From assembly GCF_001874625.1 (NCBI RefSeq), contig NZ_CP017671.1:3782001-3846000 (forward strand): DNA of 64,000 nt. Direction: 5' to 3'. Both the position numbers and the translations under genes were made by a program. Below are positions 10,100 through 22,014 of the stretch, one piece after another (the stretch's first letter is position 1; the number at the start of each line of letters is the position of its first letter). This DNA comes from Providencia rettgeri (lineage in GTDB: Bacteria; Pseudomonadota; Gammaproteobacteria; Enterobacterales; Enterobacteriaceae). The notes under the pieces were generated by a model. It did no database searches. It was not told the origin of the DNA and worked only from the letters and a program-made list of their open reading frames with translations.

Positions 10100-12514
10100 T
10101 TACCACGTTCTACCAATATTAAATTGGAACTGTTCTGATTTATCCCCTTCGTAGTCCTTAATTGGCTGCGCATAAGAGAATACCAATGGCCCAAGAGGAG
10201 ACATCCATTGTAAAGCAATACCCGCAGAAGCACGGACATTACTTGCTTTACCATAGTCAGGCATACCTGCACGCCAAGCAGCGGGAATACTGTTCCAATT
10301 TGTGTCCCATACCGTACCAGCATCGACAAACAAAGAAGTACGAACAGAATTCGAATATTTCTCGTCAATAAATGGTGTAGGGGTAATTAACTCAAATGAT
10401 GCTGCGTACATAGCATTACCACCGACCGCATCACTTGATGGACTTCCAGGTTCAGGTTGATCTTTACCATTAATTTTCTTCAGGTAAACCGCTTTCGGAC
10501 CGATATTGTTCGAGCGGAAACCACGAATGGTGCTAGAACCACCCGCATAGAAGTTTTCATAGAATGGCATTTGCTTACTACCGATACCATCCCCATAACC
10601 CGCTTGTGCACGGCCAAGAACCACCCACGATTCGTCTTCATCCAATGGGTAATACTGTGCTGTATCAAAACGCAGTTTATAGTATTCGTTATCAGAACCA
10701 GGAATAGTCACTTTAGCAGACAAGTTAGTTTTATTACCTGATGTCGGGAAGAAACCGCGGTTTAACGAGTTGTAAGTCCAACCTAAGTTAAGCGTGAAGT
10801 CATCTGCATCAAAACTTTCTTTATTACGCCCATTTTCTGTGACTGGTGGGTTTTTACCCATAGAATCAAGGTAATCCCACATCGCAGCTTGTGCACGCAT
10901 ATCAGAAAGTCGGTTATGTACATAACCGGCACCAACACGGAAAGAGTTATTCTCATTGAATGGGAAACTTAAGAAACTATCTAAACCATACGTTTTGTTG
11001 TTATAGCCTGATAGATCTGCATCTTTCGCACTAAAATCATTATAGAAAATGCGCCCACCTAAACTCACACCGTTAACGGTGAAGTAAGGATCAGTAAATG
11101 AGAATTCAACGTTTGTTGAATAGTCATTCTTACTTGCGTTAATACCAACCGCATTCCCCGTTCCTAACCAGTTATCTTGTGTTACACCGACTTGGAAACT
11201 TACACCACTCTCAGTACCAAAACCGATACCAAAGTTCATAGAACCCGTATTACGTTCTTTAACTTTGTAGATAACGTCAACTTGGTCAGGGCTTCCTGGT
11301 ACACGTTGAGTTTCAACATCAACAGTTTCAAAGAAACCAGTACGATTGAGGCGTTCTTTACCTAATTCGACAAGGTCATTACCAAGCCAAGCGCCTTCCA
11401 TCTGACGCATTTCACGGCGCAGAACAGTATCTTTACTGGTATCATTCCCTTGGAAACGAATTTCACGTACATAGAAACGGTTACCAGCATCAATGTTGAG
11501 ATGCAACTTAACTGTTTTATCTTCATCATTGATTTCAGGTTGAGTCATAACCCGAGGATAAGCATAGCCATAGCGACCAAACATTTCTTTAATTTGGTTT
11601 TCCATGCGTGTCACTTGCGCACCGTTATACAGCTCACCCGGAGTGATAGTGATTAGCTCTTGGATTTCAGCTAAGTGTTCTGCTGTATTACCATTAACCT
11701 CAACACCAGAAATTTTATACTGGTCGCCTTCGGTAATGTTAATCGTAATATAAATTCCTTTTTTGTCTGGTGTCAGACTAACTTGGGTTGAATCTATATT
11801 GAAACGAGCGTAACCGCGATCAAGGTAAAAACTGCGAAGTGTTTCTAAGTCACCCGCCAATTTTTGTTTCTGATATTTTTGGTCAGCAGCAAGGTTCCAC
11901 CATGGTACATCATCACGCAATTGCAGTTTATTGACTAATTCTGCAGTCGTGTAATTTTTGTTACCAACAATGTTAATTTGCTGAATTTGCGCAGAAACAC
12001 CTTCAGAGAAAACAAATTTTAGGTCAACACGATTACGTGGTAAAGGCGTTACAACCGCTTTTACTGTCGCGTTATATTTACCTACACTGTAGTAAAAGTC
12101 TTCTAAGCCTTTTTCAATATTCGCAATTGTTGTGCGGTCAAGCGCCTCACCAACACGGATATTTGAAGCTTCCAAGTTCTGCTTAAGCATGTCATCTTTG
12201 ACAGATTTATTACCTGTAAAAGTGATACTTGCGATAGTTGGGCGCTCTTTAACTTGAACGATCAGCGTGTTTCCATCACGCAGGACCCTAACATCTTCGA
12301 AGTTACCGGTTGAAAATAGGGAACGAATCGAACGACTGATATCTTCGTTATCAACCGAATCACCGACCCTAACTGGCATGTTCAATAATGCTGCACCAAC
12401 GGCGACGCGTTGTAGACCTTCGAAACGAATGTCTTTAACTACGAATCCGTCTGAACTGTATGCAGTGGCGCTGCTGAAAAGCAGCGACGCTATGAGCAAC
12501 TTTTTCATCGCCAT
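10100..12514 (-). CDS. bamA: Outer-membrane protein assembly factor BamA
   Basis: BamA is the central barrel of the BAM complex, which folds and inserts outer-membrane proteins. The 804-residue precursor has a signal peptide (about 1-20), five POTRA domains (about 22-420), and a 16-strand beta-barrel ending in the aromatic C-terminal signature FNIGRTW. The loop-6 motif IRGF in [12 protein letters not shown], conserved across the Omp85 family, is present. Compared with E. coli (810 residues), the surface loop after the IRGF motif is shorter and lacks the cysteine pair known there. It lies between rseP (42-bp gap) and skp (89-bp gap). Confidence 0.97.
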   Translation of the reverse strand: MAMKKLLIASLLFSSATAYSSDGFVVKDIRFEGLQRVAVGAALLNMPVRVGDSVDNEDISRSIRSLFSTGNFEDVRVLRDGNTLIVQVKERPTIASITFTGNKSVKDDMLKQNLEASNIRVGEALDRTTIANIEKGLEDFYYSVGKYNATVKAVVTPLPRNRVDLKFVFSEGVSAQIQQINIVGNKNYTTAELVNKLQLRDDVPWWNLAADQKYQKQKLAGDLETLRSFYLDRGYARFNIDSTQVSLTPDKKGIYITINITEGDQYKISGVEVNGNTAEHLAEIQELITITPGELYNGAQVTRMENQIKEMFGRYGYAYPRVMTQPEINDEDKTVKLHLNIDAGNRFYVREIRFQGNDTSKDTVLRREMRQMEGAWLGNDLVELGKERLNRTGFFETVDVETQRVPGSPDQVDVIYKVKERNTGSMNFGIGFGTESGVSFQVGVTQDNWLGTGNAVGINASKNDYSTNVEFSFTDPYFTVNGVSLGGRIFYNDFSAKDADLSGYNNKTYGLDSFLSFPFNENNSFRVGAGYVHNRLSDMRAQAAMWDYLDSMGKNPPVTENGRNKESFDADDFTLNLGWTYNSLNRGFFPTSGNKTNLSAKVTIPGSDNEYYKLRFDTAQYYPLDEDESWVVLGRAQAGYGDGIGSKQMPFYENFYAGGSSTIRGFRSNNIGPKAVYLKKINGKDQPEPGSPSSDAVGGNAMYAASFELITPTPFIDEKYSNSVRTSLFVDAGTVWDTNWNSIPAAWRAGMPDYGKASNVRASAGIALQWMSPLGPLVFSYAQPIKDYEGDKSEQFQFNIGRTW

Positions 12515-12556
12515 CGTTGTTATGCGTATTCCTTACTGGTCCCCAGCTTATAAAAA

Positions 12557-13909
12557 TTAGAAGCGAGAGAAATCATTAAAAAGTGCAAGTCCCATTAACA
12601 GAATCAATGCCATTGCACCTATCCGAAAACTAAAGTCTTGTACTCGCTCAGACACTGGACTTCCTTTAATTTTTTCAATTAACAAGAAGAGCAAGTGCCC
12701 CCCATCTAAAACAGGCAGTGGAAACAGATTGATGATACCTAAATTGACGCTAATAAGCGCAATAAACATCAAATAATACACCAAGCCTGATTCGGCTGAT
12801 ACCCCCGCACCTTTTGCGATAGATATCGGACCGCTTAAGTTATTGAGTTTGACATCCCCAACAACCAGTTTACCCATCATGTTGACCGTTAATTTCATTA
12901 ACTGCCACGTTTTATCACTGGCTTGGTAAAACGCAGAAAATGGCCCATACTGCTGTACCATTTTATATTCATCCGCTAACGGTAACACTGAAAGTTCAAC
13001 GCCCGCAAACCCAATTTTTTCACCACGCTGACCATTTTGGCTGTCAGGGGTTAGAGTGAGAGGGATCAAATGTTGTGACCGCTCTACCTCAAGTTTCAAT
13101 GGTATTCCAGGGTTATTACGAATAATACGCGTCACTGGATTCCAAAGACCCAATGCCTCCCCGTTAACACTAACAATTCTATCACCCGGCTGTAAACCCG
13201 CACGTTCACCAGCCAAACCTTCAGTGACTTTTTGAATAACAGGGTCAATTCTCACAGATACTGGCATAATGCCAATAGACAGTATCGGGTCTTGTTTTTC
13301 TGGATCAAATTGCCAATTGGTTAAATCAACCGTTTTTGTAATCGGCTCACTGTAGCCCTGTGGCAATACTTGAGCCGTTAATTCACGATCACCAATTTTA
13401 CCGACCAATGCCAAACGCACTGAATTCCAATCAGGTGTTTCGATACCATCAATGGCTTTTAGTTCCATTTTTGGTTCAAAATTTGCTATGGCGGCGATAG
13501 AACCGCTTTTTACATCCTCAATAATTGGTTTCACCGAAGGAACACCAATCATAAATACTACCCAGTAGACAACAATAGCAAGTAAAAAGTTCGCAATTGG
13601 CCCTGCACTAACAATGGCAGCCCGCTGCCCAACCGTTTTATTGTTAAATGCTTGGTGCCGACGCTCAGGAGAAACTTCGCCAACTCGCTCATCAAGCATT
13701 TTGACATAGCCCCCTAGCGGGATCATTGCTAATACAAACTCAGTACCCTGTTTATCTACCTTACGCCATAACGTTTTCCCAAAACCAATGGAGAAACGCT
13801 CAACATAAACACCACAACGGCGAGCAACCCAAAAGTGCCCAAATTCATGTACTGTAATCAGCACACCAATCGCAATAATAAACGCCGCTAAGCTCCAAAT
13901 AAATCCCAT
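12557..13909 (-). CDS. rseP: Site-2 intramembrane zinc protease RseP
   Basis: RseP cuts the anti-sigma factor RseA within the membrane after DegS, releasing sigma-E when outer-membrane assembly fails; it also clears signal peptides. The 450 residues match E. coli. HEFGH (21-25) is the zinc site in the first membrane helix. Two tandem PDZ domains lie in the periplasmic part (about 115-310), and the third metal ligand is in LPVLDGGH near residue 400. It sits next to bamA, whose function its pathway monitors, and 8 bp after cdsA. Confidence 0.97.
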   Translation of the reverse strand: MGFIWSLAAFIIAIGVLITVHEFGHFWVARRCGVYVERFSIGFGKTLWRKVDKQGTEFVLAMIPLGGYVKMLDERVGEVSPERRHQAFNNKTVGQRAAIVSAGPIANFLLAIVVYWVVFMIGVPSVKPIIEDVKSGSIAAIANFEPKMELKAIDGIETPDWNSVRLALVGKIGDRELTAQVLPQGYSEPITKTVDLTNWQFDPEKQDPILSIGIMPVSVRIDPVIQKVTEGLAGERAGLQPGDRIVSVNGEALGLWNPVTRIIRNNPGIPLKLEVERSQHLIPLTLTPDSQNGQRGEKIGFAGVELSVLPLADEYKMVQQYGPFSAFYQASDKTWQLMKLTVNMMGKLVVGDVKLNNLSGPISIAKGAGVSAESGLVYYLMFIALISVNLGIINLFPLPVLDGGHLLFLLIEKIKGSPVSERVQDFSFRIGAMALILLMGLALFNDFSRF

Positions 13910-13917
13910 TTATCTTC

Positions 13918-14778
13918 CTAAAGACCAAAACCGTTAAAAACTAACAAATTTAGCCCAGCAAAAACTGGAATCGCTGCTGTCAGGCTATCAATTCGGTCAA
14001 GAATACCGCCATGCCCCGGAATTAAGTGGCTACTGTCTTTAATACCTGATTGACGTTTAAACATACTTTCTGTTAGGTCACCAAACACAGATACTACAAC
14101 AACAATAATCGAAGTCACTAGCAAATAATCAGGCATCACAGGGATTGGTGCAAATGTGCTAAACAACCACGATATCACCCCTGCGGTAATCAAGCCCCCA
14201 ATTAAACCTTCCCATGTTTTCCCAGGAGAAACTTTCGGCGCCATTTTATTCCGCCCAATGGTGCGGCCAAATGCATAAGCACCTGAATCAGCCCCCCAAA
14301 CAAGTAACATAACGTACAATAACCACCATGCACCAAAGGATGTATCACTTTGATAACCAATAGTTCTAAGTACCATCATGCCGCAATAAAATGGAATAAT
14401 AGTTAATGCACCGAACAGCAAGCGGACAATGACCGATTTACCCCACGATGCCGATGCAGGATAAGTCACGACTAAAAGAATTGCGACAACCCACCATGCC
14501 AGACCGGCCCACAAGCCGTAGAGGATCATCGGCTCAGAGGAAAATGATGTTATATCAGGAACAGCTAATTGAACCGCAAGTAATATTATTGCAAAAACAA
14601 TAGCTAGCCCTATACGTTTAACTTGCGAATGCCAGCCTGCGAACTGCGCCCATTCCCAAGCACCTAATGCACAAACTGCAATCACGACAAAACCAAAATT
14701 TGCTGGAGAAAGCAAAAACAAAGCTGCAATAACGATTGGTATTAATACTATTGCAGTAAGTAAACGGTATTTCAGCAC
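13918..14778 (-). CDS. cdsA: Phosphatidate cytidylyltransferase
   Basis: CdsA makes CDP-diacylglycerol from phosphatidate and CTP, the branch point of phospholipid synthesis. The 286-residue protein has about eight hydrophobic helices. It carries the family signature near the C-terminus, FKRQSGIKD followed by PGHGGILDRID, which holds the catalytic metal-binding aspartates. The gene lies 12 bp after uppS and 8 bp before rseP in one run. Confidence 0.97.
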   Translation of the reverse strand: MLKYRLLTAIVLIPIVIAALFLLSPANFGFVVIAVCALGAWEWAQFAGWHSQVKRIGLAIVFAIILLAVQLAVPDITSFSSEPMILYGLWAGLAWWVVAILLVVTYPASASWGKSVIVRLLFGALTIIPFYCGMMVLRTIGYQSDTSFGAWWLLYVMLLVWGADSGAYAFGRTIGRNKMAPKVSPGKTWEGLIGGLITAGVISWLFSTFAPIPVMPDYLLVTSIIVVVVSVFGDLTESMFKRQSGIKDSSHLIPGHGGILDRIDSLTAAIPVFAGLNLLVFNGFGL

Positions 14779-14790
14779 ATCTTTCCCCTA

Positions 14791-15543
14791 TTATTTGACG
14801 AGTTCATCATCTGATTCAGCTCCACCATAACGACGCTCGCGCTTACTAAAAGCATCAACTGCATCCTGAAACACCATTTCATCAAAATCTGGCCACAAAA
14901 CGTTGGTGAAATAAAATTCCGCATAAGCGACTTGCCATAACAGGAAGTTGCTGATGCGATGCTCCCCTCCTGTTCTTATAACCAAATCGACATTTTCTTG
15001 GTCATGCATACAAATTTCACTATTAATGGTTTCTTCATTGATATCATCAATAGAGAGTTCACCATTTTGTACTTTCGAAAATACCTGTTTCACACTGTTG
15101 GTTATATCCCAACGGCCACCGTAATTTGCGGCAATATTCAGTTTCAAACCTGTATTGTTTTGCGTGAGTGCCTCTGCCTTATCGATTCTTTTTTTGAGAC
15201 GATCACTAAAACGACTTACATCACCGATAACCTTTAATTTTACATTGTTTTTATGCAGGTTTTTAACTTCATTGTCGAGAGCAAAAACAAATAATTCCAT
15301 CAAAGAACTCACTTCTTTTTCTGGCCGTCTCCAGTTTTCACTACTAAATGCATACAGTGTAAGGGAGCTAATTTTATTTTTTACCGCAAAACGCACTGAA
15401 TTACGAACAGATTCAACACCTGCCTTATGACCTGTAATTCTGAGTTTTCCTCTCTGTTTAGCCCATCGCCCATTACCATCCATAATGATAGCGACATGCT
15501 TAGGTATCATCGAATCAGAGAGATTTTCACCACTAGAGTTCAT
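14791..15543 (-). CDS. uppS: (2E,6E)-farnesyl-diphosphate-specific ditrans,polycis-undecaprenyl-diphosphate synthase
   Basis: UppS extends farnesyl diphosphate with eight isopentenyl units to give the C55 lipid carrier for peptidoglycan and O-antigen. The 250-residue cis-prenyltransferase has the signature IIMDGNGRWA with catalytic D22, and the later segment DLVIRTGGEHRISNFLLWQ. The more distant end of the family's RxSxF site is also conserved. A 186-bp A+T-rich gap without a clear terminator separates it from dxr. Confidence 0.97.
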   Translation of the reverse strand: MNSSGENLSDSMIPKHVAIIMDGNGRWAKQRGKLRITGHKAGVESVRNSVRFAVKNKISSLTLYAFSSENWRRPEKEVSSLMELFVFALDNEVKNLHKNNVKLKVIGDVSRFSDRLKKRIDKAEALTQNNTGLKLNIAANYGGRWDITNSVKQVFSKVQNGELSIDDINEETINSEICMHDQENVDLVIRTGGEHRISNFLLWQVAYAEFYFTNVLWPDFDEMVFQDAVDAFSKRERRYGGAESDDELVK

Positions 15544-15729
15544 TAAATGTTAATCCTTGTGAGTACTGCTTTAAAAATACAGCCCAATAATAACCACTAT
15601 TATTAAGTTTGCTGATAAGACACATCCTTAATTCGCTACAAAATACTATGTTATCTTTCTTTTTTTAAACACATCACATATTAAAGATATAATGTGGCTA
15701 TCAGCAACTAAATAAATCACATACTGAGG

Positions 15730-16923
15730 TTAAACTGCCTGAGCGATTATTTTTACCGCATTTTTGCGGGCTTGCTCATCGATTTCTAAGACCTCATCAA
15801 TAGAAACTGGTTCAGAAAAAACTTGTGCATCTAGTACTTTGTGGTTAATTTTTGCTATATCTGTAAAACGAATTTTACCGTTAAGGAAAGCAGCAACGGC
15901 CACTTCATTTGCTGCATTTAATGCAGTTGTTGCCGCTTGGCCTTCATGGCAAGCATCTATAGCTAACTTCAAACAAGGATAACGTTGATAGTCTGGCTGA
16001 ACAAACGTTAATGATGAAAGAGTGGCAAAATCGAGAGGTTCTGCACCAGACATTATACGTTGAGGATAAGCCATACTATATGAAATTGGTGTGCGCATAT
16101 CAGGCGTACCCAATTGAGCAATCACACTGCCATCTTTATACCGTACCATTGAATGGATAACTGACTGAGGGTGAATAATGACCTCCATCTGCTCAGCACT
16201 CGCATTGAAGAAATAACAAGCTTCAATATATTCTAGCCCTTTATTCATCATTGTCGCCGAATCTACTGAAATTTTTCTTCCCATCGACCAATTCGGGTGA
16301 TTGCAGGCTTCATCAGGTGTCACGTTATCAAAATGAGATAATGGGGTATCTCTAAAAGGGCCGCCTGAGCCAGTTAAAACAATACTTGATATACCAGAAG
16401 CAGATAGATCAGCAAACCCTAAATTAAGCTGAATAACTTCAGGTAAGCTTTGAAAAATAGCGTTATGCTCACTATCAATAGGAAAAACTGTCGCATTGTG
16501 TTGACGAATCTCATTAAAGAATAAACGGCCACTCGTAATCAGAGACTCTTTATTCGCTAATAATATTCTTTTGCCTTTTCTGATCGCGGCTAAAGTAGGA
16601 AGTAAGCCCGCCACACCAGTAATCGCTGACATAACTTGGTCAGCATCGTCAAGCCCTGCGAGCTCAATTGCAGCTTGGTTTCCTGACAACACTTCCGTTT
16701 TATTGTTATTTTCAGTCAAAATAGCCCGTAATGCTTTGGCTGAAGACTCATCCGCCATTGATACATATTTCGGATTAAACTCAAGGCATTGTTTAGCCAT
16801 TTCAGCAACGTTTTGCCCTGCGACTAAAGCAAGAATTTGAAATTTTTCGGGGTTTTGGCGAACAACAGAAAGTGTATTTGTACCAATTGAGCCTGTGGAA
16901 CCTAGGATTGTCAGACGTTTCAT
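15730..16923 (-). CDS. dxr: 1-deoxy-D-xylulose-5-phosphate reductoisomerase
   Basis: Dxr (IspC) converts DXP to MEP with NADPH, the committed step of the MEP isoprenoid pathway, which feeds UppS next door. The 397 residues match the family. The N-terminal NADPH-binding motif GSTGSIG (8-14) and the metal/substrate segments ANKESLI, DSEHNA, and [17 protein letters not shown] are all visible. It follows the frr terminator, so it may have its own promoter in the 146-bp gap, which I could not define. Confidence 0.97.
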   Translation of the reverse strand: MKRLTILGSTGSIGTNTLSVVRQNPEKFQILALVAGQNVAEMAKQCLEFNPKYVSMADESSAKALRAILTENNNKTEVLSGNQAAIELAGLDDADQVMSAITGVAGLLPTLAAIRKGKRILLANKESLITSGRLFFNEIRQHNATVFPIDSEHNAIFQSLPEVIQLNLGFADLSASGISSIVLTGSGGPFRDTPLSHFDNVTPDEACNHPNWSMGRKISVDSATMMNKGLEYIEACYFFNASAEQMEVIIHPQSVIHSMVRYKDGSVIAQLGTPDMRTPISYSMAYPQRIMSGAEPLDFATLSSLTFVQPDYQRYPCLKLAIDACHEGQAATTALNAANEVAVAAFLNGKIRFTDIAKINHKVLDAQVFSEPVSIDEVLEIDEQARKNAVKIIAQAV

Positions 16924-17000
16924 AGTGATTGGTTACTCTGTATTAAATCAATACTGAGATTATATCAGCTTAGAGGTTAGAAAGGATTTTTTAATAGATA

Positions 17001-17056
17001 TGAAAACAACAAAGCCACACTAACACATACTTTTTACGGTATGCTTTGGTGGCTTT
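17001..17056 (-). terminator. Terminator after frr
   Basis: On the minus strand AAAGCCAC pairs with GTGGCTTT (17049-17056 with 17011-17018), and GCATAC with GTATGT inside. The tail TGTTGTTTTC follows. It is positioned to end the pyrH-frr transcript before dxr. Confidence 0.75.
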
Positions 17057-17069
17057 ATATCAAGATGGA

Positions 17070-17627
17070 TTAAAACTCCATCAATTCCGTTTCTTTTTGC
17101 GCTAATGACTCATCAACTTTCTTGATGTAGCTATCAGTCAGCTTTTGGATTTCATCCTGTGAACGGCGCTCGTCATCTTCACTAATTTCTTTATCTTTCA
17201 GTAAAGCTTTGACTTTATCGTTAGCATCACGGCGAACGTTGCGAACTGCGATACGGCCTTGTTCTGCTTCACCACGAACCACTTTGATTAAGTCTTTACG
17301 GCGTTCTTCCGTTAATGGAGGAAGTGGAACACGGATAACTGTACCTGCTGATGAAGGGTTCAAACCTAAATCAGAAGCCATAATCGCTTTTTCAATAGCC
17401 GGTGACATGCTACGGTCAAAAACAGAAATTGCTAATGTACGGGAGTCCTCAACCGTCACGTTAGCTAACTGACGTAGAGGTGTTGCTGAACCGTAATATT
17501 CAACAGTGATGCCATCTAAGAGGCTTGGAGATGCACGGCCTGTACGGACTTTGCTAATTTGGTTTTTAAATGCTTCTAGGCTCTTTTCCATACGGTCTTG
17601 AGCATCTTTTTGGATTTCATTAATCAC
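17070..17627 (-). CDS. frr: Ribosome-recycling factor
   Basis: RRF, with EF-G and IF3, splits the post-termination ribosome. The 185-residue protein has the standard length and the conserved segments [13 protein letters not shown] and [13 protein letters not shown] of its three-helix bundle and small beta domain. It lies 108 bp after pyrH and is followed by a hairpin terminator at 17001-17056. Confidence 0.98.
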   Translation of the reverse strand: MINEIQKDAQDRMEKSLEAFKNQISKVRTGRASPSLLDGITVEYYGSATPLRQLANVTVEDSRTLAISVFDRSMSPAIEKAIMASDLGLNPSSAGTVIRVPLPPLTEERRKDLIKVVRGEAEQGRIAVRNVRRDANDKVKALLKDKEISEDDERRSQDEIQKLTDSYIKKVDESLAQKETELMEF

Positions 17628-17735
17628 GTTTTCAACCCTTAAGAACTGGTTATTAAAGGCCGCGATGCGACCTCGCTTAAATAGTCTGAATTTATGTTAG
17701 ATAATACATTTAAACTCAGGTTATGTCTCTGAGTA

Positions 17736-18464
17736 TTAATTGTGAGAAATCAGGGTACCTTCATTTTCACCCATTACGGCACGGCGTAATGCGCCCGGCT
17801 TATTCATGTTAAAAACACGAATAGGTAAGTTATGATCGCGCGCCAGAGTGAAGGCAGCTAAGTCCATCACTTTAAGTTCACGTTCCAGAACATCTTGATA
17901 GCTCAGGGTTTCATAAAGAACTGCTTCAGGGTCTTTAGCTGGATCTGCTGAATATACACCATCAACTTTAGTGGCTTTTAATACCACATCCGCTTCAATT
18001 TCAATCCCACGTAGACATGCCGCTGAGTCCGTTGTAAAAAATGGATTCCCTGTTCCGGCAGAAAAAATAACAACACGGCCGTGGCGTAATAAGCTGATTG
18101 CTTCAGCCCAGCTATAATTATCACAGACACCGTTTAGTGGAATTGCAGACATTAACCTTGCATTCACATATGCACGGTGTAACGCATCACGCATAGCGAG
18201 CCCGTTCATCACTGTCGCTAACATCCCCATGTGGTCGCCGACAACACGGTTCATACCAGCTTGTGCCAAACCAGCACCACGAAACAGGTTACCACCGCCA
18301 ATAACCACACCGACCTGTATACCCAGTTCTATGAGTTCTTTAATTTCCTGAGCCATACGATCTAAAACGCTAGCATCGATACCAAAACCTTCTGCACCTT
18401 GTAAGGCTTCGCCACTTAATTTAAGCAGAATACGTTGATAAACGGGTTTTGCATTGGTTGCCAT
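17736..18464 (-). CDS. pyrH: UMP kinase
   Basis: PyrH is the hexameric amino-acid-kinase-fold enzyme that phosphorylates UMP to UDP; in bacteria it is inhibited by UTP and activated by GTP. The 242-residue protein has the P-loop-like KLSGEAL motif at the N-terminus and the GGGNLFRG segment. It is separated from tsf by 243 bp containing a strong terminator, so it is probably expressed from its own promoter. Two short hairpins (CTCCG/CGGAG) lie in the upstream leader around 18600. Confidence 0.98.
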   Translation of the reverse strand: MATNAKPVYQRILLKLSGEALQGAEGFGIDASVLDRMAQEIKELIELGIQVGVVIGGGNLFRGAGLAQAGMNRVVGDHMGMLATVMNGLAMRDALHRAYVNARLMSAIPLNGVCDNYSWAEAISLLRHGRVVIFSAGTGNPFFTTDSAACLRGIEIEADVVLKATKVDGVYSADPAKDPEAVLYETLSYQDVLERELKVMDLAAFTLARDHNLPIRVFNMNKPGALRRAVMGENEGTLISHN

Positions 18465-18671
18465 GGTGTTCTGTCCTAACAGATTATTTATTGGGGTAAC
18501 ACACGTAGAATAATGGTTTTCTACGTACCTAAATTTAAAATTAGAATACGACAGTTATACACTAAATAGTTCGAGCTACATGTTGCTGTTATGCCAACGG
18601 CTCCGAGGGCGGAGTTATTCTCCGTTTGCAGTCGTAAAACAAGGCTAATACAGCTTGAAATATAACGTGTA

Positions 18672-18698
18672 TAAAACAGAGCCGCCAATCGGCGGCCC
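18672..18698 (-). terminator. Terminator after tsf
   Basis: GCCGCC (18681-18686) pairs with GGCGGC (18691-18696) around a four-base loop. On the minus strand the stem is followed by TCTGTTTTATA. It would end the rpsB-tsf transcript 10 bases beyond the tsf stop codon. Confidence 0.85.
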
Positions 18699-18707
18699 TT
18701 AAGTTGC

Positions 18708-19559
18708 TTACTTGCTCATTGCAGCAACTTCTGCTGCAAAGTCAGTTTCAACTTTTTCGATACCTTCACCAACTTCATAACGGATGAAGTTAGAAACAGT
18801 AGCACCTTTTTCTTTCAGTAAGTCACCAACAGATTTGCTTGGGTCCATTACGAAAGGCTGGCCAGTCAAAGAGATTTCGCCAGTGAATTTGTTCATGCGA
18901 CCAGTAACCATTTTTTCAGCGATTTCGCGTGGTTTACCAGATTGCATTGCGATGTCTAACTGGATTTGATGCTCATGAGCAACAACATCCGCAGGTACAT
19001 CATCTGGAGTCACATATTCAGGTTTGCTTGCAGCGATGTGCATAGCAATGTGTTTTAGTAATTCTTCGTCTGCGCCTTCGCCAGCGACTAAAACACCAAT
19101 ACGAGCACCGTGCAGGTAGCTACCTACTTGTGCGCCTTCCAGAATATCAACACGACGGATATTGATATTTTCACCGATTTTAGCAACTAAAGTTGTACGA
19201 GCTTCTTCGAATTTTGCTTTCAGCGCTTCGATATCTGCATTTTTGTCCGCAACAACAGATGCTAAAACTTCTTTACCAAATGCTAAGAAACCAGCATCTT
19301 TAGCAACGAAGTCAGTTTCACAGTTCAGCTCGATCAGAGCGCCTGTTTTGCCATCGTTGAAAACTTCGGTCAGGATAACACCTTCAGCTGCAACACGACC
19401 TGCTTTTTTAGCCGCTTTTGCTTGACCTGATTTACGCATGTTATCGATCGCTAATTCGATGTCGCCATTAGCTTCAACAAGTGCTTTTTTACATTCCATC
19501 ATACCTGCGCCAGTACGTTCACGCAGTTCTTTTACCAATGCAGCGGTAATTCCAGACAT
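18708..19559 (-). CDS. tsf: Translation elongation factor Ts
   Basis: EF-Ts is the nucleotide exchange factor of EF-Tu. The open frame runs up to 19619, but the start is the ATG at 19559: GAGGAA lies 8-10 bases upstream and the protein then begins [20 protein letters not shown] like the family. That gives 283 residues. The N-terminal UBA-like domain and the TDFVAKD motif that contacts EF-Tu are clear. It is cotranscribed with rpsB through a hairpin in the 144-bp gap, the usual arrangement. Confidence 0.98.
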   Translation of the reverse strand: MSGITAALVKELRERTGAGMMECKKALVEANGDIELAIDNMRKSGQAKAAKKAGRVAAEGVILTEVFNDGKTGALIELNCETDFVAKDAGFLAFGKEVLASVVADKNADIEALKAKFEEARTTLVAKIGENINIRRVDILEGAQVGSYLHGARIGVLVAGEGADEELLKHIAMHIAASKPEYVTPDDVPADVVAHEHQIQLDIAMQSGKPREIAEKMVTGRMNKFTGEISLTGQPFVMDPSKSVGDLLKEKGATVSNFIRYEVGEGIEKVETDFAAEVAAMSK

Positions 19560-19620
19560 GTGATTTATTCCTCGATATTCCCCGTGAGAGTCTTCCTCAC
19601 GTGGATAGTTCTGATTCATA

Positions 19621-19648
19621 TATAAAAGGGGCCTTTATCAGGCCCCTT
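19621..19648 (-). terminator. Partial terminator/attenuator between rpsB and tsf
   Basis: AAGGGGCC (19626-19633) pairs with GGCCCCTT (19641-19648) around a 7-base loop; on the minus strand TTTTATA follows. This location in E. coli also has a hairpin that reduces tsf transcription relative to rpsB. Confidence 0.85.
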
Positions 19649-19703
19649 CTAACATATAGCAGTACCTGTATAGCAATACCTATAAATAAGGACTTAAGCC
19701 TTA

Positions 19704-20429
<726 letters not shown>

Positions 20430-20660
20430 TTAATACCTCTGTATATAAGTAATTGGGGTTATGCCTCCACAAATCCCATGCTACCGACTCTATGGCTGCG
20501 TTTAAACGCATAAGAGCACCCCGGAGCACGTGTCGATTTGTGTGTGTTATTACACAATTGAGTTTAAGTTTATCGCATATCCAATTTTCTATCCGACTAA
20601 CAACATTTGAGCAGCATTCATTGATGCACAAAAAAGTGAGAAGAAATAATATGGATTGCC
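20430..20660 (-). promoter_or_regulatory. Structured leader of rpsB (S2 autoregulatory / t44-type region)
   Basis: The leader from the predicted start near 20661 to the rpsB ATG is about 230 bases with no coding region. It contains a perfect 14-base palindrome TGCGTTTAAACGCA (20497-20510). It also contains the sequence GGGATTTGTGGAGGCATAAC just upstream of the gene, which I recognise from other enterobacterial rpsB leaders. In E. coli this region is the S2 autoregulatory target and has been annotated as the t44 (tff) RNA. The assignment here rests on position and partial sequence recall. Confidence 0.55.
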
Positions 20661-20667
20661 GGCGCGC

Positions 20668-20697
20668 TTTATACCATAAATCCAACTTAGAAGCCAA
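20668..20697 (-). promoter_or_regulatory. Predicted rpsB promoter
   Basis: On the minus strand TTGGCT (20692-20697) and TATAAA (20668-20673) are separated by 18 bp. The -10 box is followed by GCGCGCC, a G+C-rich discriminator typical of stringently controlled ribosomal promoters. Confidence 0.65.
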
Positions 20698-20739
20698 CTT
20701 TTGTTGTTTTTTTCGCTAACAAAAATGACAAAAAAGAAG

Positions 20740-20790
20740 ATTGATTAAAAAGCGGTTCACTCGGGAAATATGATATTCCCATTAATCAAT
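20740..20790. repeat. Nested inverted repeat between rpsB and map
   Basis: ATTGATTAA (20740-20748) is the exact reverse complement of TTAATCAAT (20782-20790). Between them GGGAA and TTCCC (20763-20780) form a second stem. The element sits in the divergent intergenic region, upstream of the predicted rpsB promoter. Most of the rest of 20791-21108 is A+T-rich with no recognisable gene; it must contain the map promoter, which I could not place with confidence. CTATCG/CGATAG near 20960-20982 forms one more short stem. Confidence 0.5.
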
Positions 20791-21108
20791 TATAGACGCT
20801 ATTTGGGCAGGGTAAAAACGCTGGTAGAGTAAAAATCTTATTTTCTATCGGTGTTATTTCTCCGTTCAAGATATCTTCATCATTACTGTGCATTTTGTGC
20901 TATAAAACACTTAGGTTCGTATAGCCTCAGCGCCCTACTCACCTATCTAAAAAACACTTAATCTATCGGTTCCTATCGATAGCTAGTTGGCAGGAAATGC
21001 GGTGGCTGTTACCATAAGTGTTATTGATGTAAAAAAGGTACCAAACCTATTTTCACCCCCCTTTATTAAACATGCCATTAATATATGTGGCATGAATGGA
21101 TTAAACTC

Positions 21109-21906
21109 ATGGCTATTATTATCAAAACTGAAGAAGATATTCAGAAAATGCGTGTTGCGGGTAGGCTAGCAGCGGAAGTGTTAGAAATGATTGCGCCACA
21201 TGTTGTGCCGGGCGTCAGCACTGGTGAATTGGACCGCCTCTGTCATCAACACATCGTTGAAACGCAGCAAGCTATCCCTGCCTGTCTTAACTATCACGGT
21301 TTCCCTAAATCCGTTTGTATTTCCGTCAATGATGTCATTTGTCATGGAATTCCTAGTGAAGATAAAATTTTAAAAGATGGTGATATCGTTAATATCGATG
21401 TTACGGTGATCAAAAATGGTTTCCACGGTGATACGTCTAAAATGTTCATTGTTGGGAAACCGACTATCCAAGGCGAGCGTCTTTGCCAAGTCACATTAGA
21501 TAGCCTGTACTTAGCCCTACGTCTGGTTAAACCGGGTATTCGCTTACGCACCCTAGGAAAGGCCATCCAAGAGTTTGTTGAAAAACAAGACTTTTCAGTT
21601 GTACGTGAATATTGTGGCCATGGTATTGGCGAAGGGTTCCATGAAGAACCACAAGTTCTACATTATGATGCTGATGATAGTGGAGTGGTGCTACAAAAAG
21701 GCATGGCATTTACCATCGAACCTATGGTTAATACTGGCGATCACCGCATCCGTACCATGAAAGATGGTTGGACAGTCAAAACCAAAGACCGAGGTTGGTC
21801 AGCACAGTATGAACACACTTTAGTCGTTACTGATAACGGTTGTGAAATCTTAACATTACGTAAAGAAGAAGAGCCATTTATCTCAGCGGTTCTGGTTAAC
21901 GCCTAA
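21109..21906 (+). CDS. map: Methionine aminopeptidase, type I
   Basis: MAP removes the initiator methionine from nascent proteins. The open frame begins at 21085, but the ATG at 21109 gives the family start MAIIIKTEEDIQKMRVAG and 265 residues. The metal ligands are visible: D97 in VNIDVTV, D108 in HGDTSKMF, a histidine in GHGIGEGFHEEP, and glutamates in EPMVNTG and in the C-terminal YEHTLVV region. H79 in VICHG is the conserved substrate-site histidine. The ribosome binding site is weak. It is divergent from rpsB and followed by a terminator. Confidence 0.97.
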   Translation: MAIIIKTEEDIQKMRVAGRLAAEVLEMIAPHVVPGVSTGELDRLCHQHIVETQQAIPACLNYHGFPKSVCISVNDVICHGIPSEDKILKDGDIVNIDVTVIKNGFHGDTSKMFIVGKPTIQGERLCQVTLDSLYLALRLVKPGIRLRTLGKAIQEFVEKQDFSVVREYCGHGIGEGFHEEPQVLHYDADDSGVVLQKGMAFTIEPMVNTGDHRIRTMKDGWTVKTKDRGWSAQYEHTLVVTDNGCEILTLRKEEEPFISAVLVNA

Positions 21907-21911
21907 TTCCA

Positions 21912-21943
21912 AGAAGACCCCCTCACATTAGGGGGTTCTTTTT
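21912..21943 (+). terminator. Terminator after map
   Basis: ACCCCC pairs with GGGGGT around TCACATTA, extended by AAG/CTT. The tail TTCTTTTT follows on the plus strand. It separates map from glnD. Confidence 0.85.
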
Positions 21944-22014
21944 CTGTTCATTTTTACTAAAAAACCGTAAGCTGATATAAGTTTTTCTATCGATATCACT
22001 ACGGAAAGATAAAG

